A stretch of 64,000 nucleotides of DNA from Bacteroidia bacterium (lineage in GTDB: Bacteria; Bacteroidota; Bacteroidia; JADZBD01): contig JADZBD010000022.1 of the NCBI GenBank assembly GCA_020852255.1, positions 1-64,000 on the forward strand. The letters run 5' to 3'. The notes under the pieces were generated by a model, which was given only the letters and a program-made list of their open reading frames with translations, ran no database searches and was not told the origin of the DNA. Positions 26,393-34,959 of the stretch are shown here, one piece after another. How positions within the stretch are numbered: position 1 is the first letter of the stretch; every line of letters begins with the position of its first letter. The translations under genes and the position numbers were made by a program.

Positions 26393-27606
26393 CTCAAACA
26401 CTTTTTATACGCATCCCTGTACAATTCGACGCCCTGGTCCAGATCGAACAGCTGTTCTGCTATACTTCGGATCCTTTTCGGATCAACTGCCATGCCTGCA
26501 AACAATGCCGCCGCTTTCCTGTATCCGTCTGCGTTGAGTTCTTTCACGATTATTCCTCCTCCGTATTCCGACAACACTTCGTCCACATCACCCACCCCGC
26601 TGTTGGCGATCACGGGTATTCCGCAGGCCAGCATCTCTCCCAGTTTGGTGGGAGAAGAAGCCGTTTTAGAAAAAGTAGGACGGATAAAAAATATCCCGGC
26701 ATCCGCTGCGGCCAGTTCCCGTGGCACTTCATCGCGCTCCGCTTCGCGGATGATGATCTCTCCGGCAGGAATCTGCTTCCGGGAAGCAGCGTGCCGGATG
26801 ATCTCCGGATCATCGGGGGTGAGGAAAAGAAATAAGGAAGGAGCAAGGGAACGGAGCACGTTGAAAAAATCCAGCATTTCCTCCAGCATATACCAGGTTC
26901 CCAGCGACCCGAGATACACGATTACTTTTCTTTCTTCCCCGATATTCCGGATCGCTCTGCCGGCTATCCGTTGCTCCGGTGCCGGAGGATAAAAATGCTG
27001 GAGATCGGCCGCACAACGTATCAGCGATACCTTACCGGGATCTACTCCCCATGAGGTCAGCGTGGATAAGGCCTGTGCGGTAAGACAAACGATACCATCT
27101 GCATCGCGCAGGAATTTTTTCTCGAGATTCTTGAATCTTTTGTAAGCCAGGCGGTAGACCGGATTTCGCTGATCCCACAACCCGCCCTCCACGCGCTCAT
27201 CCACCCAAAACCCTCTCATATCAAATAAAAATCTGACTCCTGTTTCCTTTTTCAGTTTCCAACCAGCCTCCGCCGCTACATAGCTCCGGCAATGCACCAG
27301 GTCAAAATTCTTCTCCCCGTGCCACTGCTTCGCCATAGAAATCATTCGTCTGCGGTCGACGAGTTTTGGAAGCACAGGCATCCCGGAAGAGAACGGTGAG
27401 GTTCTCCATTCTATTCCCGACGCCTCCAGTTCCTTTCGGACCGCTTCGCCGCGGCGTTTGAGGCGCTCTTCCTTTTCGAAACTGAGCAGGTGTATGCGGA
27501 ATTCGCGCGCGAGCTTTTTCAGGTAGGGAATAACCTGAGACTGCCCAAGCGCATCCGTCATGCCATCGTAGGAAATATACAGAACGTCCGGGCCATGCTC
27601 CTTCAC
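26389..27606 (-). CDS. glycosyltransferase, GT4-like
   Basis: A 405-aa GT-B-fold protein starting VLYISYDGMTDALGQSQVIP, a form typical of one Bacteroidota glycosyltransferase subfamily, with the nucleotide-sugar-binding end TKLGEMLACGIPVIANSG. Start GTG 27606 is chosen because it sits five nt after a TATCTTTA box; the longer frame back to 27750 crosses the divergent gene and has no homology. It is first of the two-gene glycosyltransferase operon. Confidence 0.85.
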   Translation of the reverse strand: MKEHGPDVLYISYDGMTDALGQSQVIPYLKKLAREFRIHLLSFEKEERLKRRGEAVRKELEASGIEWRTSPFSSGMPVLPKLVDRRRMISMAKQWHGEKNFDLVHCRSYVAAEAGWKLKKETGVRFLFDMRGFWVDERVEGGLWDQRNPVYRLAYKRFKNLEKKFLRDADGIVCLTAQALSTLTSWGVDPGKVSLIRCAADLQHFYPPAPEQRIAGRAIRNIGEERKVIVYLGSLGTWYMLEEMLDFFNVLRSLAPSLFLFLTPDDPEIIRHAASRKQIPAGEIIIREAERDEVPRELAAADAGIFFIRPTFSKTASSPTKLGEMLACGIPVIANSGVGDVDEVLSEYGGGIIVKELNADGYRKAAALFAGMAVDPKRIRSIAEQLFDLDQGVELYRDAYKKCLR

Positions 27607-27611
27607 ACCTG

Positions 27612-27666
27612 TAAAGATAATAGTATGTCCTGAAATCCAGCTTGTTCTGTGGTTTTGGTATCTTTG
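27612..27666. promoter_or_regulatory. divergent promoter pair for glycosyltransferase operon and CapD-like gene
   Basis: TATCTTTA on the minus strand (complement 27612-27619) lies five nt before the GTG at 27606, and TATCTTTG on the plus strand (27659-27666) lies four nt before the ATG at 27671. The boxes are 39 nt apart, so the two -33 regions overlap and polymerase binding could be mutually exclusive. Neither has a clean TTTG at -33. Confidence 0.6.
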
Positions 27667-27670
27667 CTTC

Positions 27671-29560
27671 ATGCTGGAACTCATTAAGCAGAAGTTGTTT
27701 TTCAGTAATAAGCGCCCGCGCTGGATCATTTTTCTGGCCGACCTTCTCATCTGCTTTTGTTCGCTGATACTGGCTTACCTGCTGCGATTCAACTTCAAAG
27801 AAATTCCCAGGACAGAAATAGACGCGTTCAGCGTTGTATTTCCGCTGGTGCTGGGTGTGCGGGCGCTGAGTTTTTTGCTATTCCGTACCTACCAGGGAAT
27901 TGTTCGCTATACAGGTTCAAGAGACGCCTCCCGCATATTCCTTGTGCTCACCGGCGGTTCAGCGGTGATTGCGGCAGTGAATGCCGGAACCTACCTGGTG
28001 CAGGGCAGTTATCATGTGCCCGCTTCAATTCTTATCATCGAATACATGGGAAGCACTTTTCTCATGCTGAGTACCCGTTTTATTTTCAAAGCCCTGTATA
28101 CCGAATTCGCAAATCCCGGAAAAGAAAAGCGGAATGTGATCATTTTCGGTGCAGGGGAATCGGGTCTCATCACGAAACGTACGTTGGACCGCGACCGCGG
28201 AACGAGGTATAAAGTACTTGCATTCATTGACGATGATCCGGCGAAAAAAGGGAAATACCTGGAGGGAACCCCCATTCATTCTCCCGCGAAACTGAAAGAA
28301 CTTCTGAACGCAAATGAGATTGCGCACCTGATTATTTCCATTCAGCATCTACCCGCACAGCGAAAGCAGGAAATTGTAGATACCTGCCTCGAGAGCAATA
28401 CCAAAGTGCTTTCTGTTCCGCCCGTGAGCAGCTGGATCAACGGCGAACTGAGTTTCCGCCAGATCCGGAAAGTAAATATTGAAGAACTGCTGGAGCGTGA
28501 TCCTATCCGGCTGGACGAAGAGAACATCCGAAGACAGAACAAAGAAAAAGTGGTGTTAGTAACCGGTGCTGCCGGAAGCATCGGGAGCGAATTAGTGCGT
28601 CAGCTGCTGCGCTTCGGCGCTAAAAAAATTATTCTGCTGGATCAGTCTGAATCGCCCCTTTTTGAAGTAGAACAGGAACTCCTGGAGAAATACAGCAAGG
28701 ACCGCCTGGAAGTGGTAGTGGGAGATGTGCGGAATAAAGAACGTATGACCAATGTGTTTCGGTCCTTCCGCCCCTCCCTTGTGTACCACGCCGCCGCTTA
28801 CAAGCACGTTCCCCTGATGGAAACCAACCCGTCCGAATCTGTATTAACCAATATCATGGGCTCGGTAAATGTTGCCGAGCTCGCCGCGGAATACGAATCA
28901 GAGGTTTTTGTGCTCGTATCCACAGATAAAGCGGTGAATCCAACCAACGTGATGGGCGCCAGCAAACGGATTGCGGAAATGTATGTGCAGGCAAAACAGA
29001 AAGGATGCAAAACCCGCTTCATCACTACGCGCTTTGGAAATGTGATCGGCTCCAACGGATCGGTCATCCCCCGCTTCCGGGCACAGATTGAAAAAGGCGG
29101 CCCCGTTACCATCACCCATCCGGATATCACACGCTACTTTATGACCATCCCTGAAGCCAGTCAGCTGGTGCTTGAGGCCGCCTCAATGGGAAAAGGAGGA
29201 GAGATTTTTGTGTTTGATATGGGAAAATCCGTCAAGATCGCCGACCTGGCCAGGAAAATGATACGGCTAAGCGGCCTGGAACTCGATAAGGATATCCGCA
29301 TTGTGTACACCGGACTGCGGCCGGGAGAAAAACTATTTGAGGAACTTCTGGCTGATAAGGAAGCGACACTTCCCACCCATCATCCGCAGATCCTGATCGG
29401 CAAGGTAAGAGAACTCGATTTTCAAACTGTGGCACAAAATGTGCGGGAGCTGGTCGGATTATTCGGCACACAGGACAATAAAAGTATTGTCTTGAAAATG
29501 AAAGAGTTAGTGCCGGAATTCCTGAGTAACAACTCTGAGTTTGAGCAACTTGACAAGTAG
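27671..29560 (+). CDS. nucleoside-diphosphate-sugar dehydratase/epimerase, CapD/WbpM family
   Basis: A 629-aa inner-membrane enzyme: four transmembrane helices (about 17-115), a first Rossmann-like domain (GAGESGLITKR near 155) and a C-terminal SDR domain with VLVTGAAGSIGSELVRQL (near 294) and STDKAVNPTNVMGASKR. The usual catalytic Tyr of the YxxxK motif is Met here, as in WbpM-type UDP-GlcNAc 4,6-dehydratases. It makes a deoxysugar precursor for lipopolysaccharide or capsule. It is divergent from two glycosyltransferases, consistent with one surface-glycan locus. Confidence 0.93.
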   Translation: MLELIKQKLFFSNKRPRWIIFLADLLICFCSLILAYLLRFNFKEIPRTEIDAFSVVFPLVLGVRALSFLLFRTYQGIVRYTGSRDASRIFLVLTGGSAVIAAVNAGTYLVQGSYHVPASILIIEYMGSTFLMLSTRFIFKALYTEFANPGKEKRNVIIFGAGESGLITKRTLDRDRGTRYKVLAFIDDDPAKKGKYLEGTPIHSPAKLKELLNANEIAHLIISIQHLPAQRKQEIVDTCLESNTKVLSVPPVSSWINGELSFRQIRKVNIEELLERDPIRLDEENIRRQNKEKVVLVTGAAGSIGSELVRQLLRFGAKKIILLDQSESPLFEVEQELLEKYSKDRLEVVVGDVRNKERMTNVFRSFRPSLVYHAAAYKHVPLMETNPSESVLTNIMGSVNVAELAAEYESEVFVLVSTDKAVNPTNVMGASKRIAEMYVQAKQKGCKTRFITTRFGNVIGSNGSVIPRFRAQIEKGGPVTITHPDITRYFMTIPEASQLVLEAASMGKGGEIFVFDMGKSVKIADLARKMIRLSGLELDKDIRIVYTGLRPGEKLFEELLADKEATLPTHHPQILIGKVRELDFQTVAQNVRELVGLFGTQDNKSIVLKMKELVPEFLSNNSEFEQLDK

Positions 29561-30206
29561 ACGTATTGTTCTTTTTAGCCTCGGGATCCTTTTCCTGTCT
29601 GCTCTATTCCTTTCTTCCTGCATCATGGAGAAGCGCCTGTATATGCGCGGGTATCACGTTGATTTCGCTCACCGGGAGGTGAACACCAATAAGGAGAGGG
29701 AAAATAAACACGTACTGCCGGAAACAGAACCTCTGGTGCCGGTGAAGGAAAGGTCAATGAAACAGGGGCTTACGCAAACTACTCCGGATCAATGGCATAG
29801 CCCTTCCATTCCTCCCCCGGTCGGTACTCCCGATTTACCGGATTCCCCGGCACCCAATGTAACTGATTCCCATTCTTCCGGCATCGAATTCAAAACTCCT
29901 CAGCTCGAACTCCGCAGCTCCGGTTCCGAATCGGGTCCGCGCACCTCTCCCACTCCCGATGACCTGGAAATATGGGGCATTGTTTTTATTGTGCTCGGTA
30001 TTATCATTGGGCTTTTAAGTATTCCTTTTTGGGAAGCGGCACTCACCACCGCTTATATTTTACTTGGCATCGGGGGTGCCCTGTTCATGGCCGGGCTCGT
30101 TTGCCTTTTTATCTATGATCCGGAAGGATGCATTGAAGCGTGCGGAGAAATCCTGGTGGAAGCCCTTATGGGCATTATACTGGGATTACTTTGCGGTGGA
30201 CACTAA
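29541..30206 (+). CDS. lipoprotein of unknown function with two C-terminal membrane segments
   Basis: A 221-aa protein starting with TTG at 29541 and overlapping the CapD-like gene by 20 nt (no ATG lies upstream of the signal). Lipobox region FLSSCIMEKRLYMRGYHVDF; a Pro/Ser/Thr-rich disordered middle; then two hydrophobic helices near residues 150-168 and 173-194 and a Gly/Leu-rich end. It is a paralogue of the next gene, which shares the Cys-x-x-(E/K)-(K/R)-R-x-Y-M-x-G motif after the lipid-modified Cys. Function unknown. Confidence 0.7.
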   Translation: MSNLTSRRIVLFSLGILFLSALFLSSCIMEKRLYMRGYHVDFAHREVNTNKERENKHVLPETEPLVPVKERSMKQGLTQTTPDQWHSPSIPPPVGTPDLPDSPAPNVTDSHSSGIEFKTPQLELRSSGSESGPRTSPTPDDLEIWGIVFIVLGIIIGLLSIPFWEAALTTAYILLGIGGALFMAGLVCLFIYDPEGCIEACGEILVEALMGIILGLLCGGH

Positions 30207-30236
30207 AAAAATAATGAGTAAATAATACCTTTAATT

Positions 30237-30857
30237 ATGTCTCGATTCCGACACCTGCTGATTTTTCTGTTTTCCCTGTTGCTTCTGGCATCCTGTACGG
30301 TGGAAAGGCGGCACTACATGCCAGGATGGAGTGTGGACTGGAAGAAAAAGAGCCATGAAACGGAGAACACTCCGGAAAAGGAAAAGGATAACAAAGCTAC
30401 AGCCCTTACCGGCCCTGAAAGAAAGGATTACTCCTTCGGCGGAGAAACGATGACAGATCTCTCTGATTCAGCTCCTGTTTTCCGGAAAACAGATGAGCCA
30501 TCCGAATCGGTCTCCACACACACGATCGTGATCCCCTCGTCCTCCTCACATTTGTTCAGCAAGGTTAAACCCCTGGAGTGGACGAAAAGAGGATATGCTA
30601 TTTTGAAGGATAAAAAACCAAAAAAGACCGATCAGCTGATTCTCGGAATTCTGCTTTTTATTGGCGGTCTGGCGGCCATGATCGGGATAGCCTTTGCCTA
30701 TTCGGGTTACCCTACCCTGCCGGTGGTGGCCATCATTTTGCTGGTGATTTGCCTGATCACCTGTATTGTAGGGTATATACTAATCGAGGATGCCGTACCC
30801 GGTTTGGGTTGTCTGCTTCTCATGCTTTTGCAGATATTTGCAGCGGTACTGGGATAG
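30237..30857 (+). CDS. lipoprotein of unknown function, paralogue of the preceding gene
   Basis: A 206-aa protein with lipobox LLLASC, the post-Cys motif TVERRHYMPGWSVDW, a Lys/Glu- and Ser-rich middle and a C-terminal pair of hydrophobic helices (about 139-158 and 160-184). It has the same architecture as its neighbour, so the two arose by tandem duplication. Its TACCTTTA box is only three nt from the ATG. Function unknown; adjacency to polysaccharide genes may be coincidental. Confidence 0.75.
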   Translation: MSRFRHLLIFLFSLLLLASCTVERRHYMPGWSVDWKKKSHETENTPEKEKDNKATALTGPERKDYSFGGETMTDLSDSAPVFRKTDEPSESVSTHTIVIPSSSSHLFSKVKPLEWTKRGYAILKDKKPKKTDQLILGILLFIGGLAAMIGIAFAYSGYPTLPVVAIILLVICLITCIVGYILIEDAVPGLGCLLLMLLQIFAAVLG

Positions 30858-30881
30858 TCAGATCCTTCCAATCCGCAGAAA

Positions 30882-32063
30882 ATGCTCACACCCCGTCAGA
30901 TCTTTTTAAAACACCTGGCTCAAACAAGTCCTTCCCCGCCTGCGCTTGAAATGGTGAGGGCCGAAGGAAGTAAAATGTGGGATGCGGCAGGAAAGGAATA
31001 CATTGACCTGATCTCGGGCATTGGCGTAAGTGTGATTGGTCACCGGCATGCAAAAGTAGTGAAGGCGATCAAGGATCAAGCAGACCTTCATTTGCACTTG
31101 ATGGTATACGGAGAGCTGATCCAGTCTCCTCAGGTAAAGCTGGCTGAAAAACTTTCTTCACTACTTCCCTCCTCCATTTCCTCATTTTACTTTGTTAACT
31201 CCGGATCAGAAGCCACAGAAGGTGCATTGAAGTTAGCGAAACGTGCAACAGGGCGCACAGAAATTATTGCATTCAAAAACGCTTACCACGGAAGTACCCA
31301 CGGGGCACTAAGTGTAATGGGAAACGAAACACTGAAGCAGCCATTTCGTCCATTGCTTCCAGAGGTGAGGTTCATTGAATTTAACCGGGAAGAACAGCTC
31401 CGGGAAATTTCCAACCGTACTGCTTGTGTGATTGCTGAAACCATTCAGGGCGAAGCGGGAGTTGTGCTTCCGCAAAATGGTTTTCTGAAGAAATTACGGA
31501 AACGCTGTGATGAAACCGGAGCCTTGCTGATCCTTGACGAGATCCAATGCGGGATTGGCCGAACCGGAAAAATGTTTGCTTTTGAGCATTATGGTATAAC
31601 CCCTGATATTCTTTGCCTGGGAAAAGCACTCGGAGGAGGGATGCCGATCGGGTGTTTTGCATCTTCCCAAAAGCTGATGGCGACTTTATCCGACAACCCT
31701 GCACTCGGACACATCACCACATTCGGGGGGCATCCGCTTAGTTGTGCCGCGGCCCTGGCCACACTTGAAGTATTGACTGAACAAAAGGATCTCATTGCAT
31801 CAGTACCGTCAAAATCAGAGCAGTTCAGAAATAGAATCGAAAGTTTAAAGATCAATGGGGTAAAAGAAATACGGAATGCGGGCTGGATGATGGCGGTAGA
31901 GTTTACCAGCCGTGAAGACAATTTCCGGATGATACATCAATTACTTCAAAATGGAATTATCACCGATTGGTTTCTTTTCGACGACCGAAGTCTGCGAATT
32001 GCCCCACCATTGACGATCAGCGAAGAAGAATTAACTTTTGTACTAAGATCCTTTTCAAACTAA
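30882..32063 (+). CDS. class III aminotransferase (acetylornithine/ornithine-type)
   Basis: A 393-aa PLP enzyme: NSGSEATEGALKLAKRATGR near 105-124, LLILDEIQCGIGRTGKMFAF near 215 (PLP-ring Asp) and LCLGKALGGGMPIG carrying the catalytic Lys. Class III enzymes use acetylornithine, ornithine, 4-aminobutyrate and similar omega-amino substrates; the exact one cannot be fixed. Arginine tRNA ligase, arginase and arginine decarboxylase genes lie next door, so an ornithine-type substrate is plausible. Confidence 0.85.
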   Translation: MLTPRQIFLKHLAQTSPSPPALEMVRAEGSKMWDAAGKEYIDLISGIGVSVIGHRHAKVVKAIKDQADLHLHLMVYGELIQSPQVKLAEKLSSLLPSSISSFYFVNSGSEATEGALKLAKRATGRTEIIAFKNAYHGSTHGALSVMGNETLKQPFRPLLPEVRFIEFNREEQLREISNRTACVIAETIQGEAGVVLPQNGFLKKLRKRCDETGALLILDEIQCGIGRTGKMFAFEHYGITPDILCLGKALGGGMPIGCFASSQKLMATLSDNPALGHITTFGGHPLSCAAALATLEVLTEQKDLIASVPSKSEQFRNRIESLKINGVKEIRNAGWMMAVEFTSREDNFRMIHQLLQNGIITDWFLFDDRSLRIAPPLTISEEELTFVLRSFSN

Positions 32064-32068
32064 TCCAG

Positions 32069-33841
32069 TTACATCCTTTCCGGCACTTCTATTCCCAGTA
32101 AATCCATAGCATAGCATATGGCGCCTGCGGTTTTATCGGAAAGCTGAATTCTGAACTGCCGGACTTCCGCCTGTTCCTCCTTCAAAATCGGACACTCATG
32201 ATAAAAATAGTTGTATGATTTAGCCAGATCATAAACATAATTTGCAATAACTGAGGGATTATATTCACTTGCAGCTTGTTCAACTGTTTGCGGAAGGTCA
32301 TGCAAACGACGAAGGAGGTCCTTCTCCATACGATTGACGTTTTCAATACGGCTTACCTTTGCTTCCTGTACACCTGCTCTCCGGAGAACAGACTTAATCC
32401 GTGCGTGGGTGTATTGAATGAAGGGGCCGGTGTTTCCGTTGAAGTCGATGCTTTCCTTCGGATTGAACTGCATCTTTTTCTTTGGATCCACTTTTAATAT
32501 AAAATACTTTAATGCACCCATTGCAAGCCGGTGATACAGCTTTTCCGCATCGGCGGAATCAAAATCTTCAATTTTCCCCAACTCTTTGGTTGTTTCCCTC
32601 GAAGTTTCTGTCATTTCATGAATAAGATCATCCGCATCCACAACCGTACCCTCACGGGATTTCATTTTTCCCTCAGGTAATTCCACCATTCCATACGAAA
32701 GATGATAACAGTTTTTGGCAAAACCATATCCCAGTTTATTAAGGATAAGGAACAGCACCTTGAAGTGGTAATCCTGCTCATTCCCCACCGTGTAGATCAT
32801 ACTAGTCACGTCAGGGAAGTCCCTGGAACGCAAGATGGCCGTACCAATGTCCTGCGTGATGTAAACCGAGGTGCCGTCGGCTCGCTGAACAATCTTCTTA
32901 TCCAGCTTATTCGCGGTTAAATCAATACTCACCGCTCCGTTGTCTTCCTTTTGGAAAACATTTTTCCGTAATCCTTCTTCCACACAGGATTTCCCGAGAA
33001 GGTAGGTATCTGATTCATAATAGATTTTGTCAAAGGAAACTCCCAGCGCAGAATAGGTCTTTTCAAATCCCTTGTAAACCCAGTCGTTCATTTTTTTCCA
33101 AAGGCCCATCACTTCCTTATCTCCGGCTTCCCAGGCCTGCAGCATTTTCTGTGCCTCAAGCATGAGGGGAGCGTTTTTCTCGGCCTCTTCCTCTGATTTT
33201 CCTTCCTCCTTAAGTTTTCCGATTTCCGCCTTCAAGTGCTTGTCGAATTCCACGTAATATTTCCCCACCAGATGATCTCCCTTCAGTCCGGACGATTCGG
33301 GCGTTTCTCCGTTGCCCCATTTCTTCCAGGCCAGCATGGACTTACAAATGTGAATACCCCGGTCATTCACCAGATTGACCTTTGTTACCTTATCTCCGCG
33401 CGCTTCGAGAATTTTTGCAACAGAATACCCGAGCAAATTATTCCGGATATGACCGAGATGCAATGGCTTATTTGTGTTTGGGGAAGAATATTCCAGCAGG
33501 ATGTGTTTGCCGGTGGGTGGGAATGCAGGAGGACAGGATTGCCGGAGAAAAGCGTCTATCCAATATGAATCGGCAATAACGAGATTAAGAAATCCTTTCA
33601 CCACATTAAATTCCTGCACCTGCTCACAATGCTCCCTCAGGTATTCGCCAACAGCCTGTGCCGTTTGCTCCGGATTTTTCTTTGATACCTTCAAAAACGG
33701 AAATACCACCAGCGTCAGGTGTCCTTCAAACTCCTGATTGGTTTTCTGAAAACTAATTTGTTCAGGTAAAACGTTCGCAGAAAAAAGGTGTTGAATAGCT
33801 TCTGCGGCTGCCAGGCCAAGAATTTCATCAATACGCTTCAT
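32069..33841 (-). CDS. argS: arginine--tRNA ligase
   Basis: A 590-aa class I synthetase. An N-terminal Add-1 domain precedes the catalytic core with SPNTNKPLHLGHIRNNLLG (HIGH motif as HLGHIRN, near 121-130). The KMSKS equivalent is GKMKSREGT near 375. The DALR anticodon domain occupies the last ~120 residues, ending in LLGIEVPERM. Convergent with the aminotransferase gene (5-nt gap). Confidence 0.97.
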   Translation of the reverse strand: MKRIDEILGLAAAEAIQHLFSANVLPEQISFQKTNQEFEGHLTLVVFPFLKVSKKNPEQTAQAVGEYLREHCEQVQEFNVVKGFLNLVIADSYWIDAFLRQSCPPAFPPTGKHILLEYSSPNTNKPLHLGHIRNNLLGYSVAKILEARGDKVTKVNLVNDRGIHICKSMLAWKKWGNGETPESSGLKGDHLVGKYYVEFDKHLKAEIGKLKEEGKSEEEAEKNAPLMLEAQKMLQAWEAGDKEVMGLWKKMNDWVYKGFEKTYSALGVSFDKIYYESDTYLLGKSCVEEGLRKNVFQKEDNGAVSIDLTANKLDKKIVQRADGTSVYITQDIGTAILRSRDFPDVTSMIYTVGNEQDYHFKVLFLILNKLGYGFAKNCYHLSYGMVELPEGKMKSREGTVVDADDLIHEMTETSRETTKELGKIEDFDSADAEKLYHRLAMGALKYFILKVDPKKKMQFNPKESIDFNGNTGPFIQYTHARIKSVLRRAGVQEAKVSRIENVNRMEKDLLRRLHDLPQTVEQAASEYNPSVIANYVYDLAKSYNYFYHECPILKEEQAEVRQFRIQLSDKTAGAICYAMDLLGIEVPERM

Positions 33842-33901
33842 ACCATTCTCAGAGGTCGCCGGTTATTTGTGGTACGGACACACACTATGACATTGCCGAA
33901 G

Positions 33902-34855
33902 TTAGAAATCATTTGTAATCTGATTAGAGGCTTTTAGAAGAATTTCAAAAGCATTCTCTGCCATAAGATTTTCCTTATCAAGGGTAGGATTGATTTCCAC
34001 CACTTCAAGGCACATCACCTTACGTGAACGCAGGAGATAATAGATGAGGTTTCCGGCTTCTTTCTCCGTGATGCCGTTCGGGGCCGGGGTACCGGTTCCT
34101 TTAGAGATTCCGCTGTCAATGGAATCAACATCAAAAGAAATATAGATCAGGTCGCACTGATCCAGGTAATTGAGGGAGTCAATCGCTACCCTTTCCACCG
34201 CCTTACGACGGATTTCCGTTACGTTGAATACTCTGACTTTATTTCGTTTGATAATGGCATCTTCCTGCATTTCGAAATCACGCAGGCCGATATACACCAG
34301 GTCAGAATAATTGATCTTGGGTTCTATTCCGCCGAGTTTTTTAAGGTTATTCCAAAACTCGATGGTATCCTCATCCGGCTTGTTCACGGCCAATTCCATA
34401 TTATCCTCGGCCAGCAGGGCGGCGAGGGTCATTCCGTGCATGTTTCCGGAGGGAGTGGTATAAGGAGAATGCAAATCTGCATGGGCATCTATCCAGATCA
34501 CCCCGATACGCTTATCGGGAAACGCACACTTGATACCGGCTACCGTGCCGATGGCAGTGGAATGATCTCCACCCAAAACAATCGGAAAAAACTTCGGATC
34601 CTTCAGCGTCTTGGTCAATTCCCTGGCCACCTTATCGCAGACCGAGTAGACTCCCTTAATCCTTTTAGCATAATCATGCACCACCGGTTCCAGTAAAAGG
34701 CGATTCTCGTGCGGAACTTCAACCGGGCGGTTCTTGCGGAAGAAGGAACTCCCGAAGTCCAATGCGGCAATCTTCACGGCATCCGGTCCCATGCTTGAAC
34801 CGCGGGTTCCCGCTCCAATCTCTGATTTAACTTCAATAAGCCGAATGCTCTTCAT
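33902..34855 (-). CDS. arginase (ureohydrolase superfamily)
   Basis: A 317-aa binuclear Mn enzyme with GGDHSTAIG, IDAHADLHSP (Mn-binding Asp/His set) and SFDVDSIDSGISKGTGTP. The N-terminal element EVKSEIGAGTRGSSMGPDA is of arginase rather than agmatinase type, so the product should be ornithine plus urea. It is divergent from arginine decarboxylase and next to argS. A formimidoylglutamase or agmatinase role is less likely but not excluded without alignment. Confidence 0.85.
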   Translation of the reverse strand: MKSIRLIEVKSEIGAGTRGSSMGPDAVKIAALDFGSSFFRKNRPVEVPHENRLLLEPVVHDYAKRIKGVYSVCDKVARELTKTLKDPKFFPIVLGGDHSTAIGTVAGIKCAFPDKRIGVIWIDAHADLHSPYTTPSGNMHGMTLAALLAEDNMELAVNKPDEDTIEFWNNLKKLGGIEPKINYSDLVYIGLRDFEMQEDAIIKRNKVRVFNVTEIRRKAVERVAIDSLNYLDQCDLIYISFDVDSIDSGISKGTGTPAPNGITEKEAGNLIYYLLRSRKVMCLEVVEINPTLDKENLMAENAFEILLKASNQITNDF

Positions 34856-34959
34856 TTGTTTGATTCTGATGATCCAATTTACTTACATTTGATAAAATTT
34901 CCCTATCCGGGTGCATTACATTTACATTGTATCGACAATAATCTAATAATCAACTTGTT

